A stretch of 64,000 nucleotides of DNA from Hydrocarboniclastica marina (GTDB lineage: Bacteria > Pseudomonadota > Gammaproteobacteria > Pseudomonadales > Oleiphilaceae): positions 2,666,692 through 2,730,691 of the forward strand of contig NZ_CP031093.1 of NCBI RefSeq assembly GCF_004851605.1, in the 5' to 3' direction. Under the pieces are notes generated by a model, which worked only from the letters and a program-made list of their open reading frames with translations, searched no databases and was not told the DNA's origin. The translations under genes were made by a program, and so were the position numbers. Shown here piece by piece: positions 20,101 through 29,927 of the stretch (within the stretch, counting starts at the first letter, position 1; each line of letters begins with the position of its first letter).

Positions 20101-20792
20101 CCTATCTTGAAAATCTGGTTTACACTGGCCGGCATTCCAGTCAGTGCCCGCTCTGTCTGGCGCCAGCGCAGGCCGGCAGACTCTGCCTGGCCTGCCTGCG
20201 CGCGCTGCCGCGCATGGGTTTCACCTGCCGAACCTGCGCGCTACCCCTGCCCTTCGACGCAAAGGCCTGTGGCCGATGCCAGCAGAACATGCCCGCATTT
20301 GACCGCGTCGTGACGGCCTGCCTCTACACTTTCCCGGTCGACACCATGATAGGGCGCTTCAAATTCCAGGGTCAGCAGGCCATGGCGCGGCCGCTGATCG
20401 CACTGCTGGGTAACGACCTGAAACAGTGCAGTGACCCAAAACCGGATATTCTGCTGCCCTGCCCTATGCATCCAGTGCGATATCGGGCGCGCGGGTTCAA
20501 CCAGGCAGCCATTATTGCCTATGAGCTAGGTCGTGCATTACAAATCCCGGTGGACTATCAACTCTGCAGCCGGTCGGCTGCGACACGACCGCAGATCCGC
20601 CTTGACCGTAAGGCGCGGCTGAAGAATCTGGCCGGCGCCTTCGTCGTCAACGGCCGGCCTCCGCCCCATGTTGCTATCGTCGATGATGTGGTAACAACTG
20701 GCGCAACGGCGCAGCAACTTGCCAAAACGCTCAAAGCCCAGGGCGCCCTAACAGTCTCGGTGTGGGCGCTGGCCCGGACGCCGATGAGATAA
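20073..20792 (+). CDS. comF: ComF-family phosphoribosyltransferase-like protein
   Basis: ComF/GntX-type protein linked to DNA uptake and use of extracellular DNA. N-terminal cysteine pairs (CPLC, CLAC, CRTC, CGRC) form zinc-binding knuckles and the C-terminal PRPP loop VAIVDDVVTTGATA marks a type I phosphoribosyltransferase fold. I prefer ATG 20073 because AAGGA lies 8 bp upstream; ATG 20064 is too close to that site and GTG 20094 is also possible. The gene diverges from bioB, and the BirA operator lies within its first codons. Confidence 0.88.
   Translation: MIRPARWVSTYLENLVYTGRHSSQCPLCLAPAQAGRLCLACLRALPRMGFTCRTCALPLPFDAKACGRCQQNMPAFDRVVTACLYTFPVDTMIGRFKFQGQQAMARPLIALLGNDLKQCSDPKPDILLPCPMHPVRYRARGFNQAAIIAYELGRALQIPVDYQLCSRSAATRPQIRLDRKARLKNLAGAFVVNGRPPPHVAIVDDVVTTGATAQQLAKTLKAQGALTVSVWALARTPMR
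20095..20124. promoter_or_regulatory. BirA-type biotin operator
   Basis: TGTCAACC-N14-GGTTTACA is an inverted repeat matching the bacterial BirA consensus (TTGTAAACC...GGTTTACAA) with one mismatch in the left half; extending by one base each side keeps symmetry (GTGTCAACC / GGTTTACAC). The spacer is 14 here, against 16 in the E. coli bio operator. It overlaps the -35 of the bioB promoter, as expected for repression by holo-BirA, and extends into the 5' codons of divergent comF. Confidence 0.6.
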
Positions 20793-20815
20793 CTTCATGA
20801 CGGGCAGGCGTTGAA

Positions 20816-21916
20816 CTAATGCGCGAGCTTATCCCTGACCAGCTCGCTGATCGCAAGGCTGGCTGTCAGGCCGGGCGATTCTATCCCCAGCAGCACGACC
20901 AATCCCTCAATGCCGTGCTCCTCCGGCCCTTCGATGAAGAAGTCTGCCGGATCCTTGCCGGGGCCGCTGAGTTTGGGTCTGATGCCTGAATAGGCCGGCT
21001 TTAGCCGGGCGGGATCGAAACCCCGCCACCATTGGGCAATCGAGTCACGGAAGTGTCCGGCGCGGTCCACCGGGACCTGATAGTCCTCCTGGGTGATCCA
21101 CTGTACGTCGGGTCCGAACCTGGCCTGACCCGCAAGATCGAGGGTGAGATGGATACCGAGTCCGCCAGGCTCAGGCACGGGATAGATAAGGCGCGTGAAC
21201 GGGTGTGCCCCGCTATAACTGAAGTAGTGGCCCCGGGCCATGTGCAGCGCCGGGACCCGGCTTTTGTCGAACCCGCCCCATTGCCGGGCCAGTCCAGCGG
21301 CATTCAGCCCCGCAGCGTTGACCGCCTGCCGGCATAATATTTCGCACTCCAGTTCGCCACCGACACGAAGCAGATGCCCTGTCCCTCGTGCTTCTGCGAA
21401 CTCGACGGGCGCGTTGTAGGCGACGCGTCCACCTGCATCTTCAAGTTCACCGATCAGAGCGAGCATCAACTGGTGACTGTCAATGATACCGGTTTCGGGT
21501 GACGCGAGCCCGGCCACTATGTTGAGGTCCGGCTCCGCCGCCCGTGAGCGCGTGGATAGGCGATCGAGCGTCACCCCATTGGCGGCAGCCCGCTGCTCCA
21601 CCTCGGCCAGCGCGGGCTCCTGTTCTGGATGAGTTGCTATGACCCACTTCCCGCAGCGACGGTACGGTACGCCATGGCTTGCACAATAGTCGTAGAGCGC
21701 GCGCCGCCCGGTCGTGCAGAGCCTGGCTTTCAACGAGCCTTCTGGATAGTAGAGCCCGGCATGGATGACCTCGCTGTTTCGGGAAGATATCCCCATGCCA
21801 AAGGCTGACTGCTGTTCCAGCACCAGCACATCTCGCCCGTCTCGGGCCAGCGCACGGGCTATCGCGAGCCCGACGACGCCGGCACCGATGACGACAGTGT
21901 CTGCCTCCAGTTTCAT
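20816..21916 (-). CDS. FAD-dependent oxidoreductase (DAO / L-2-hydroxyglutarate oxidase-like)
   Basis: Flavoprotein of the D-amino-acid oxidase superfamily. The N-terminal Rossmann motif VIGAGVVGLAIARALA binds FAD; SSRNSEVIHAGLYYPEGSLKARLC is the block typical of the LhgO/L2HGDH branch, and GIRPKLSG near the C-terminus is also conserved. 366 aa. Electron acceptor and exact substrate cannot be read; L-2-hydroxyglutarate-like hydroxy acids are the best guess. AAAGGATCG precedes the ATG. It converges with comF. Confidence 0.85.
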   Translation of the reverse strand: MKLEADTVVIGAGVVGLAIARALARDGRDVLVLEQQSAFGMGISSRNSEVIHAGLYYPEGSLKARLCTTGRRALYDYCASHGVPYRRCGKWVIATHPEQEPALAEVEQRAAANGVTLDRLSTRSRAAEPDLNIVAGLASPETGIIDSHQLMLALIGELEDAGGRVAYNAPVEFAEARGTGHLLRVGGELECEILCRQAVNAAGLNAAGLARQWGGFDKSRVPALHMARGHYFSYSGAHPFTRLIYPVPEPGGLGIHLTLDLAGQARFGPDVQWITQEDYQVPVDRAGHFRDSIAQWWRGFDPARLKPAYSGIRPKLSGPGKDPADFFIEGPEEHGIEGLVVLLGIESPGLTASLAISELVRDKLAH

Positions 21917-22255
21917 CTGCGATCCTTTTTGATACTGACGGAAAGGCCAGCCCGTCCAGGCTCTTCGGCAAAAAGACTGTGGTCGGCATTAAGACGCTGA
22001 GTCAGGGGACCGCCCGACTCGCCGCGGTCGATACCCTCGCGGGATCGTGCTTCTACCATTATACTAGTGTCCCGTAGCGTTGATTCGCAGACCTCCGCAT
22101 GCCGCTCTAGCCTGGACAGGACCGTCCTATCGACGTGGTATCTGTCGACTTAGTGGTATCTGTCGACCTAGTGGTATCGGTCGACTTAAGAGTAGCGTCT
22201 GGCTCAAGCTCGGTTCAGCTTGCCGGACACAGTCATCATCCAGAGATTCTAGGCT
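21917..22255. other. 339-bp intergenic region with the 18-bp repeat array
   Basis: Lies between divergent genes (FAD oxidoreductase on minus, small membrane protein on plus). Apart from the array at 22135-22188 I see no open frame or clear promoter pair; ATTATACTAG near 22060 is AT-rich and could include a -10 on either strand. Confidence 0.4.
22135..22188 (+). repeat. Tandem repeat, 3 x 18 bp
   Basis: Three head-to-tail units GTGGTATCTGTCGACTTA, GTGGTATCTGTCGACCTA and GTGGTATCGGTCGACTTA with only two substitutions in total. The array ends 67 bp before the small membrane protein gene at 22256. Each unit carries a GTCGAC palindrome. Confidence 0.9.
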
Positions 22256-22687
22256 ATGTCAGATCGTAAACAATTCCTGCTGGTGATGCTCGTTGCCGCG
22301 CTGTTCGTGGCCTGGCTGCTCATGCGTGGCGCTGGCGTCATCAATCTTAACAATACCCTGCGCGACGACCCTCGTCTGGAGAGCTATGTCTACCCGTTCC
22401 GTGTACTTCGCATAGAAGGCGACACCGCGGTCATGACAACGCTCCGCTCGACCGGCACTTCAACACGTCAGGCGCTGGAAGCACTGTTTCCGCCACTGCA
22501 GAGCGTTAATGACTCGCATCGCGACTGGCAGCGAGCGGAACGCGAATATGCTCAACTTCAGGCTCGCGCGAGCGAAATTATCCTCGGACACGAAGACATC
22601 GCGCGCGTGCGCTGGGAACTGGACGAACACTGGTATCACCTCCAGAAAATGAAGCGTCAGCGAACGGATCTCGTTTCGAACTCCTGA
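22256..22687 (+). CDS. Hypothetical single-pass membrane protein (143 aa)
   Basis: Not recognised. The first 25 residues hold a hydrophobic helix (FLLVMLVAALFVAWLLM), probably an uncleaved anchor or signal. A mixed domain follows with YVYPFRVLRIEGDTAVMTTL, then a charged helical tail (about residues 80-140) likely to be coiled. The GC content and codon use look like those of its neighbours. It precedes srkA on the same strand but is separated from it by a repeat array, and is itself preceded by another array. Confidence 0.75.
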   Translation: MSDRKQFLLVMLVAALFVAWLLMRGAGVINLNNTLRDDPRLESYVYPFRVLRIEGDTAVMTTLRSTGTSTRQALEALFPPLQSVNDSHRDWQRAEREYAQLQARASEIILGHEDIARVRWELDEHWYHLQKMKRQRTDLVSNS

Positions 22688-22794
22688 TCTACTCCTACCT
22701 GCCAGATTAAACGTCTGCTCTGCGCCATTTCAGCGCGACGCTGAACGCGCCTACCCTTGCGGCGCCCATCGCTGGGTCAGCTCAAATTATCAGC

Positions 22795-22902
22795 GGCCTA
22801 TGGTCGCCGGACCACTATGATCCTGCCAGAGCACTATGGTCCTGTCAGAGCACTGTGGTCCTGTCAGAGCACTATGATCCTGTGGTCGCCGGACCCCTAT
22901 GG
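22795..22902 (+). repeat. Tandem repeat, about 3.8 x 19 bp, bracketed by a direct repeat
   Basis: Units CACTATGATCCTGCCAGAG (22813-22831), CACTATGGTCCTGTCAGAG (22832-22850), CACTGTGGTCCTGTCAGAG (22851-22869) and a partial fourth (22870-22884). The array is bracketed by GGTCGCCGGAC at 22802-22812 and 22884-22894, so the outer segment is also duplicated. A TATAGT at 22902-22907, at its downstream edge, could be a -10 for srkA. Confidence 0.9.
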
Positions 22903-22985
22903 TATAGTCACGTCCCACGGTTCGCTGTGCGGGACATGCTGATGGCCCGCTAAGACTGCCCTACTTTTCCAGAGGAACCGACGCC

Positions 22986-23984
22986 ATGGTAGTTGAGACG
23001 ACGGGCCATCCCTATGAAGCCCTCACACCCGATACTATCCTGGATGCTGTTGAGGCGGCCGGCTATGCCATTAACGGCCGGCTGTTCCCCCTTAACAGTT
23101 ACGAAAATCGGGTGTACCAGGTAGGCATCGAGGACAGCACCCCGGTGATCGTCAAATTTTACCGACCCGACCGCTGGACACCCGAGCAGATTCTCGAAGA
23201 GCACGCCTTTGTAGCGGATCTTGAGGCGGGCGAAATCCCCGTCGTGGCTGCTCTCCCTGGCGCTGACGGTCGAACACTGTTCGAGCACGCCGGGTTCCAT
23301 TTCGCAGTATTCCCCCAGCGAGGGGGGCAGGCGCCCGATACCAGTGAGAAAGATACCCTGTACCGCCTGGGGCAATGGCTGGGACGGTTACACGCGATCG
23401 GCTCGGTAAAACCGTATGAGACTCGACCCAGCATCCGGATACTTGATGATTTGCGGGAGAGCCGGGATTTTCTGGTGCAGAGTGATTTCATACCGGGCGA
23501 CCTCCTCCCCGCTTACACCAGCTTGCTGCGGGATCTCGAGCCGCGCATAGAAGCTGCGCTTGACCAGGCCGGTGATGTCGAAACAGCCCGTCTGCACGGG
23601 GACTGTCACGGCGGCAACCTGCTGGTGCGGGACGAGCGCATCCTCATGGTTGATTTTGACGACTCGCGCCAGGGGCCGCCCATCCAGGACCTGTGGCTAC
23701 TTCTGAATGGCGACCATCGCGAGCGCGGCCATCAACTGGCCGAGCTGTTGGAAGGGTATGAGCAGTTCAACAGTTTCAACCGTCGCGAGCGCATTCTGAT
23801 CGAGCCGCTGCGAACGCTTCGCGTGGTGCGTCATGCCGCGTGGCTGGGACAACGCTGGTCTGATCCTACGTTCCCCATGCACTTTCCCTGGTTCGGGCAA
23901 CCCCGGTTTTGGTCAGACCATATCCTGATGCTAAGGGAACAACTATCGGCATTGGACGAGCCGCCGCTTTCGTTGGCGCCCTGA
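22986..23984 (+). CDS. srkA: stress response serine/threonine protein kinase SrkA (YihE/RdoA)
   Basis: Aminoglycoside-phosphotransferase-fold kinase that in E. coli counteracts MazF-type death and supports stress survival. Conserved segments: SYENRVYQVG (nucleotide loop), VIVKFYRP (ATP lysine), ARLHGDCHGGNLL (catalytic loop, near residue 203) and ILMVDFDDS (metal-binding). 332 aa matches the family. AGAGGA lies 9 bp before the ATG. Confidence 0.94.
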   Translation: MVVETTGHPYEALTPDTILDAVEAAGYAINGRLFPLNSYENRVYQVGIEDSTPVIVKFYRPDRWTPEQILEEHAFVADLEAGEIPVVAALPGADGRTLFEHAGFHFAVFPQRGGQAPDTSEKDTLYRLGQWLGRLHAIGSVKPYETRPSIRILDDLRESRDFLVQSDFIPGDLLPAYTSLLRDLEPRIEAALDQAGDVETARLHGDCHGGNLLVRDERILMVDFDDSRQGPPIQDLWLLLNGDHRERGHQLAELLEGYEQFNSFNRRERILIEPLRTLRVVRHAAWLGQRWSDPTFPMHFPWFGQPRFWSDHILMLREQLSALDEPPLSLAP

Positions 23985-24022
23985 TAATTTATTTGATTCA
24001 GATAAAACACGGAGACTAGCGC

Positions 24023-24367
24023 ATGAGCACAAAGGGGAGGCTCAAGCCCGCCACCTTGATCCTGACAGTTGTCGCTACCATAGCAGCGACGGTTGCCGTG
24101 CTGGAGTACTACGGCGTGCTGAAGCACTCGCTCGATAAGAGCGCCTTGCCCGTGGGAGACTTCAAGGCCATCTATCTCGCCGATGGCGAGAGTTTTCGCC
24201 TGTCCCCCAGTAAACCCGAGGTGCATGCCGAGTGTCACCGCGGCTATCTGGTTATCGCATCCAATACCGACGAAAAAATGCGCGGCCTGCTGGTAGACTT
24301 CAAAAACCGCGGCGTCGCCTGCACGGCAGCCAGTACCGCCGAACCGGCCACTGAATCCGCTGACTAA
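24023..24367 (+). CDS. Hypothetical membrane-anchored protein (114 aa)
   Basis: Not recognised. One N-terminal hydrophobic segment (ILTVVATIAATVAVLEYYGVL) follows a basic leader, so it is an anchored or secreted small protein. The body contains FKAIYLADGESFRLSPSKPEV and one pair of cysteines (CHRGYLV; GVACTAAS) that could form a disulfide in the periplasm. GGAG precedes the ATG. It lies between srkA and cmoA on the same strand. Confidence 0.75.
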   Translation: MSTKGRLKPATLILTVVATIAATVAVLEYYGVLKHSLDKSALPVGDFKAIYLADGESFRLSPSKPEVHAECHRGYLVIASNTDEKMRGLLVDFKNRGVACTAASTAEPATESAD

Positions 24368-24396
24368 AACCTATGCCCGATCCAGAGGAACCCGTT

Positions 24397-25185
24397 GTGT
24401 CTGGGGCTTCACCTAAAGATATGCCTACCGAGCGTGACCGTATTTTTACCCAGGCCGGAACCCGACCTGGCAGTTTTCAGTTCGATGACGCGGTCGCGCG
24501 CGTCTTCCCGGACATGATTCGTCGCTCGGTTCCCGGTTACACCACCATCATACCCATGATTGGCGTCATAACTTCGCGCTTCGCCCAGCCGGACACGAAC
24601 CTCTACGACCTGGGCTGCTCCCTTGGCGCTTCGACCCTGGCCATGCGACACGGTGCCCAACATGCGTCGTGCAGGGTGATCGCTGTGGATAATTCGTCGG
24701 CGATGATAGAGCGCTGCCAGCATCACATCGCGCTTGATGACAACGCTGTCCAGGTCCAGTTACGCTGCGAGGATCTGCTGGACTCCACAATTGAGAACGC
24801 GTCCGTGGTGACGCTCAACTTTACCCTGCAGTTCGTTCCTCCGGATCAGCGCTCGAGCCTGCTGAGGCGGATTCACGAGGGCATGGTCGACGGTGGCGCC
24901 CTCATCCTTTCTGAAAAAATATCTTTTGAAGACGATGACGAGCAATCATGGCAAAGCCTGCTGCACCACGATTTCAAGCGGGCCAATGGCTATTCTGACC
25001 TAGAGATAAGCCAGAAGCGTTCCGCACTGGAGCAGGTTCTTGTCCCTGAAACCCTGACAGCGCATCGACAACGACTGCTGGATGCCGGCTTTACCCGCGT
25101 TGTTCTCTGGTACCAATGCTTCAACTTCGTTTCCCTCGTAGCTCTGGCCAATAGACAGAAAAATGACCCTGCCCCATCCGCTTGA
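24397..25185 (+). CDS. cmoA: carboxy-S-adenosyl-L-methionine synthase CmoA
   Basis: Makes carboxy-SAM from SAM and prephenate for cmo5U34 tRNA wobble modification. SAM motif YDLGCSLGASTLAM, family blocks FPDMIRRSVPGYTTII and LNFTLQFVPP, and the C-terminal GFTRVVLWYQCFNFVS are all present. I set the start at GTG 24397 because AGAGGAA lies 6 bp upstream; ATG 24373 would add eight residues and has no ribosome site. About 262 aa from GTG. It overlaps cmoB by 23 nt. Confidence 0.94.
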   Translation: MSGASPKDMPTERDRIFTQAGTRPGSFQFDDAVARVFPDMIRRSVPGYTTIIPMIGVITSRFAQPDTNLYDLGCSLGASTLAMRHGAQHASCRVIAVDNSSAMIERCQHHIALDDNAVQVQLRCEDLLDSTIENASVVTLNFTLQFVPPDQRSSLLRRIHEGMVDGGALILSEKISFEDDDEQSWQSLLHHDFKRANGYSDLEISQKRSALEQVLVPETLTAHRQRLLDAGFTRVVLWYQCFNFVSLVALANRQKNDPAPSA

Positions 25186-26194
25186 CCTGAGCCGCCACTG
25201 GCGCGACCTGTATGACCCTCTGCTGACGCACCTGTGTGAGACAGGCAATGCAGCCTGGGCCGGCCAGCTGCAGAATCAGCTTTTGCAGCGGTTTGTGAGT
25301 CACCCCCATGGTGACCTAGAGCGCTGGCAGAACGCTTATAACGGGTTACCCGTCTCCGCGGCCGCCAAGGTGCTGCCGAACCGATCAGCTGTAGCGGTTA
25401 CCGCGAACGAACCGGATCAACCTGACATGAGGCTTGGCAGTCTTCAGCCAGAGCTGGAGCATGCCCTGCGAGGTCTGATGCCGTGGCGCAAAGGGCCATT
25501 CGAGTTTTTCGGTCTCAGTGTTGACACGGAGTGGCGCTCGGACTGGAAATGGGACCGGGTCGCGCCGCACCTCAGCGACCTGACGGGGCGGACCGTTCTG
25601 GATGTCGGCTGCGGCTCCGGTTACCACTGCTGGCGCATGTGGGGCGCCGGCGCTAGCCGCGTCATAGGCATAGACCCGGGCTTACTGTTCCTGATGCAAT
25701 TCCTCAGTCTCAAACGGTACGACAACGCGGCGCCGGTCGATCTGCTGCCGATCCGCGTGGAAGACCTGCCCCCCGACATGGCTTACTTTGATACGGTTTT
25801 TTCCATGGGCATTCTCTATCACCGCCGCTCGCCGATAGACCACCTGCTGGACCTCAAAGCGACGCTGAAACCGGGCGGCGAAGTCGTGCTGGAAACACTG
25901 GTGATCGCAGGGAATGAAGGCGAAGTGCTCATGCCCGAGGACCGCTACGCCATGATGCGCAACGTCTGGTTTATTCCCAGCAGCAGGTCACTCAAGCGCT
26001 GGCTGGCACGAGCCGGCTTTGTTGACATTCGGGTCGTCGATGAAAGCCTGACCTCCACAGAGGAGCAACGCGCCACCGACTGGATGCAGTTTCAGTCGCT
26101 TTCTGACTTTCTCGACCCAAGCGATCCTTCAAAGACGGCGGAGGGCTACCCCGCCCCGCTGCGGGCCACTCTTATTGCCCGCAAGCCCCGCTAA
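25163..26194 (+). CDS. cmoB: tRNA U34 carboxymethyltransferase CmoB
   Basis: Transfers the carboxymethyl group of carboxy-SAM to ho5U34, giving cmo5U34. Family segments: KGPFEFFGLSVDTEWRSDWKW, SAM motif VLDVGCGSGYHCWRMWGAG and VFSMGILYHRRSPI. 343 aa, a little longer than E. coli. It overlaps cmoA, so the two steps of the pathway are coupled. Confidence 0.95.
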   Translation: MTLPHPLDLSRHWRDLYDPLLTHLCETGNAAWAGQLQNQLLQRFVSHPHGDLERWQNAYNGLPVSAAAKVLPNRSAVAVTANEPDQPDMRLGSLQPELEHALRGLMPWRKGPFEFFGLSVDTEWRSDWKWDRVAPHLSDLTGRTVLDVGCGSGYHCWRMWGAGASRVIGIDPGLLFLMQFLSLKRYDNAAPVDLLPIRVEDLPPDMAYFDTVFSMGILYHRRSPIDHLLDLKATLKPGGEVVLETLVIAGNEGEVLMPEDRYAMMRNVWFIPSSRSLKRWLARAGFVDIRVVDESLTSTEEQRATDWMQFQSLSDFLDPSDPSKTAEGYPAPLRATLIARKPR

Positions 26195-26230
26195 CCCAAC
26201 CCCGGGGAAGCAGCCTGGCGCCTCGTGACA

Positions 26231-27526
<1,296 letters not shown>

Positions 27527-27622
27527 CTATTCTCGGTCGTCGGGGCCCAGGCACAGCCGGAGGGCCTTGGTATGAGTTTCAGGTGATTTGGAGCTGATCA
27601 CGAGCAGTCGGTACAGAAAAGC

Positions 27623-28810
27623 CTACTGAGCGTTCAGAGCCTCGATATGCCACTTGCCGTCACGCTGCACAAGTTGCCGATCGCATTGGCTGCGTGCCCG
27701 GTGAGAATCCTCGTCGGGCAAGGCCTGAATAACAGTTTCGCAACGGCGCAATTCACTTACACGACGCTGTAGATCCGGGTCATCGACTGCCGGTGCGTAT
27801 ATCGCACGGTGATCCACAACATCGCTACTATCGGCCAGAAGTGTGAGCCGTCTGAGGTCAGCGCTGAACCCGGTAGCCGGACGCCCACGACCGAAATCTT
27901 CGCCGATCGCGTCGTAACGGCCACCCTGAGCCAGAGCCTGCTCACCCCCTGCCCCGAAAGCAGCGAATACCAACCCGGTGTGGTAGTTGTACCCCCGAAG
28001 CTCGCAAAAATCGAAGCCCAGGCTGACGTCTGGAAAGCGCGCGGACACGCGGTCAGCAACGTACTCCAGATCACCCAGAGCCTTCTTGATGCGTTCCGAC
28101 GCCGTCCCCAGAATTTCGCTTGCCTGCGCGAGCACCTCGCGACCACCAACCAGCGGCGCCAGCGCGAGAAGCTGAGCACCGGCACTGCCGGCGGGCTGAT
28201 TGCCCAGCAGCTCATGAAGCTCCGGCACGGATTTTCGCCGAACGGCGTCGAATACCGCCTTCTGCTTTTTATCGCTAAGCCCGGCCGCAGCGACCAGCTC
28301 CTGGTAAATAACAACGTGAGCCAGATCCAGGTGCACCCGTGCAACGCCTGCTACCGCGAGCGCTTCGAGCATCAGCACGACAATTTCCTCGTCTGCAGCC
28401 AACGCACTGCTGCCGAACAACTCACAGCCGACCTGAAGCGGCGCTCTGCCGCCGGTGAGGCTGAGGGGGCGTGTATGAAGCACATGCCCGGCATAGCAAA
28501 GTCGGGTTACACCTTTACTCTGCAACCCGTGAGCGTCGATACGCGCGGCCTGAGGCGTCATATCGGCCCGAACGCCCATCAACCTGCCTGTCAACTGATC
28601 GGTTAGTTTGAACGTTTGCAGGTCCAGGTCGTTGCCAGTGCCAGTGAGGAGGGACTCCAGATATTCGATCATCGGTGGAGATATCAGTTGGTAACCCCAC
28701 CGCTGCCAGGAATCCAGCAACTCCCGGCGCAACGCTTCAATACGCAGCGCAGTCGGTGGCAGGAGGTCTTCCACTCCGTCCGGGAGTAGCCAGCGGTCGG
28801 ATACCGTCAT
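27623..28810 (-). CDS. hisZ: ATP phosphoribosyltransferase regulatory subunit HisZ
   Basis: HisRS-like paralogue that activates the short form of HisG in the first step of histidine synthesis. Class II synthetase-like core (LLPPTALRIEALRRELLDSW; VRADMTPQAARI; FDFCELRGYNYHTGLVF) without the tRNA-binding domain. About 395 aa from ATG 28810 (MTVSDRWLLPDG). The longer reading from 28855 adds a Cys/Arg-rich leader not expected in HisZ. Confidence 0.94.
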   Translation of the reverse strand: MTVSDRWLLPDGVEDLLPPTALRIEALRRELLDSWQRWGYQLISPPMIEYLESLLTGTGNDLDLQTFKLTDQLTGRLMGVRADMTPQAARIDAHGLQSKGVTRLCYAGHVLHTRPLSLTGGRAPLQVGCELFGSSALAADEEIVVLMLEALAVAGVARVHLDLAHVVIYQELVAAAGLSDKKQKAVFDAVRRKSVPELHELLGNQPAGSAGAQLLALAPLVGGREVLAQASEILGTASERIKKALGDLEYVADRVSARFPDVSLGFDFCELRGYNYHTGLVFAAFGAGGEQALAQGGRYDAIGEDFGRGRPATGFSADLRRLTLLADSSDVVDHRAIYAPAVDDPDLQRRVSELRRCETVIQALPDEDSHRARSQCDRQLVQRDGKWHIEALNAQ

Positions 28811-28901
28811 GAAATGCTTCCGTGGTTTGGCGTCATCGCAACAACGCCCTCGCAAAAGGAGGGCGCGACAGGAGCCCGGATTTTACCGTGATAGCGGGCA
28901 C

Positions 28902-28980
28902 AAAAAAACCGGAAAGCGAAACTTGTCCCAACTTATCGCTACCTGATAGGTACGATAAGCCGTAGCTCCGCTCTCCGGTT
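28902..28980 (-). terminator. Rho-independent terminator after hflC
   Basis: On the minus strand AACCGGAGAGCG (28969-28980) pairs with CGCTTTCCGGTT (28907-28918) and runs into a T-tract (A-run 28902-28908). A second inverted repeat (CTTATCGTACC / GGTAGCGATAAG) lies in the loop. It ends the hflK-hflC transcript before hisZ. Confidence 0.8.
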
Positions 28981-29032
28981 CCCCCGCACGCTTTCAGCAG
29001 GGACAGGAAAATCAACGACTAGTGACGCGGTT

Positions 29033-29926
29033 TCAGTTATTCCCGGACGCGCTACCGGTGGCCTGCATGTCGTTCATGAAACGCAGGAAGTCGCTATTGG
29101 CATCAAGCACCAGCATGTCGCCCTTGTCCTTGAATGTCTCTTCGTAGGCACGCAGGCTCCTGAAGAGTTTGAAGAACTCTGGGTTCTGGTCATAGGCATC
29201 AGCATAGGTCTTGGCTGCAACACGGTCACCTGATGCACGGACTTCTTCAGCCTCACGGAATGCCTCAGCCAGTACGATGGTGCGCTGCCGATCAGCATCG
29301 GCCCGAATGCCCTCGGCCAGTTCCCGACCACGCGAACGATACTCCTGAGCTTCTTTTTCACGCTCTGTGCTCATCCGCCGGAAGACGTTCTGACTCACTT
29401 CGCCTGGCAGCTCAATTGCCCGTACCCGGATATCGCGTACCTTGACCCCGAACTCCTCCTCGACCAGTTTATCGACCGACTCGGTCAGGTTATCGACCAG
29501 CGCATCACGCTCTCCAGAGATAACTTCGTACATGGTACGGCCAGCGAATTCGTTCCGCAGACCGGTGTCCACACGCGAGGTAATCAGGCTGACCGCGCGC
29601 ATTTCATCCCCACCGGTCGAACGGTAGAACTGGTCCACATCCTGAATCTGCCAGGTCACATACGAGTCCACGTCGAGCGGCTTCTTCTCGATGGTGAGAT
29701 AGCGATTGGTGGTGACATCCAGAAGAAGCACCCGGGTGTCGAACGTCCGGCTCTCATCAATCCACGGCAGCTTAAAGTGAAGCCCGGGCTGGATATCGGT
29801 TTCTACCAGCTCACCGAACCGCAGCAATACACCGCGGTGGGTCTCGGGGATCACATAAACCGTGGCAGACACCAGAAGAATGACGATAAACGCCGCGACA
29901 AGCGCTACTAAACCTTTAGGTGTCAT
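29033..29926 (-). CDS. hflC: protease modulator HflC
   Basis: SPFH/band-7 protein forming the periplasmic HflKC cage that regulates FtsH. A single N-terminal membrane helix (LVALVAAFIVILLVSATVYV) is followed by the SPFH domain (ETHRGVLLRFGE) and a long charged helix rich in Glu and Arg. 297 aa. It begins 1 bp after hflK ends, so the pair is co-translated. Confidence 0.95.
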   Translation of the reverse strand: MTPKGLVALVAAFIVILLVSATVYVIPETHRGVLLRFGELVETDIQPGLHFKLPWIDESRTFDTRVLLLDVTTNRYLTIEKKPLDVDSYVTWQIQDVDQFYRSTGGDEMRAVSLITSRVDTGLRNEFAGRTMYEVISGERDALVDNLTESVDKLVEEEFGVKVRDIRVRAIELPGEVSQNVFRRMSTEREKEAQEYRSRGRELAEGIRADADRQRTIVLAEAFREAEEVRASGDRVAAKTYADAYDQNPEFFKLFRSLRAYEETFKDKGDMLVLDANSDFLRFMNDMQATGSASGNN

Positions 29927-29927
29927 A

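Noticed and set aside
22795-22902. Possible CRISPR array
   Set aside because: Units are contiguous with no spacers and no cas genes are near.
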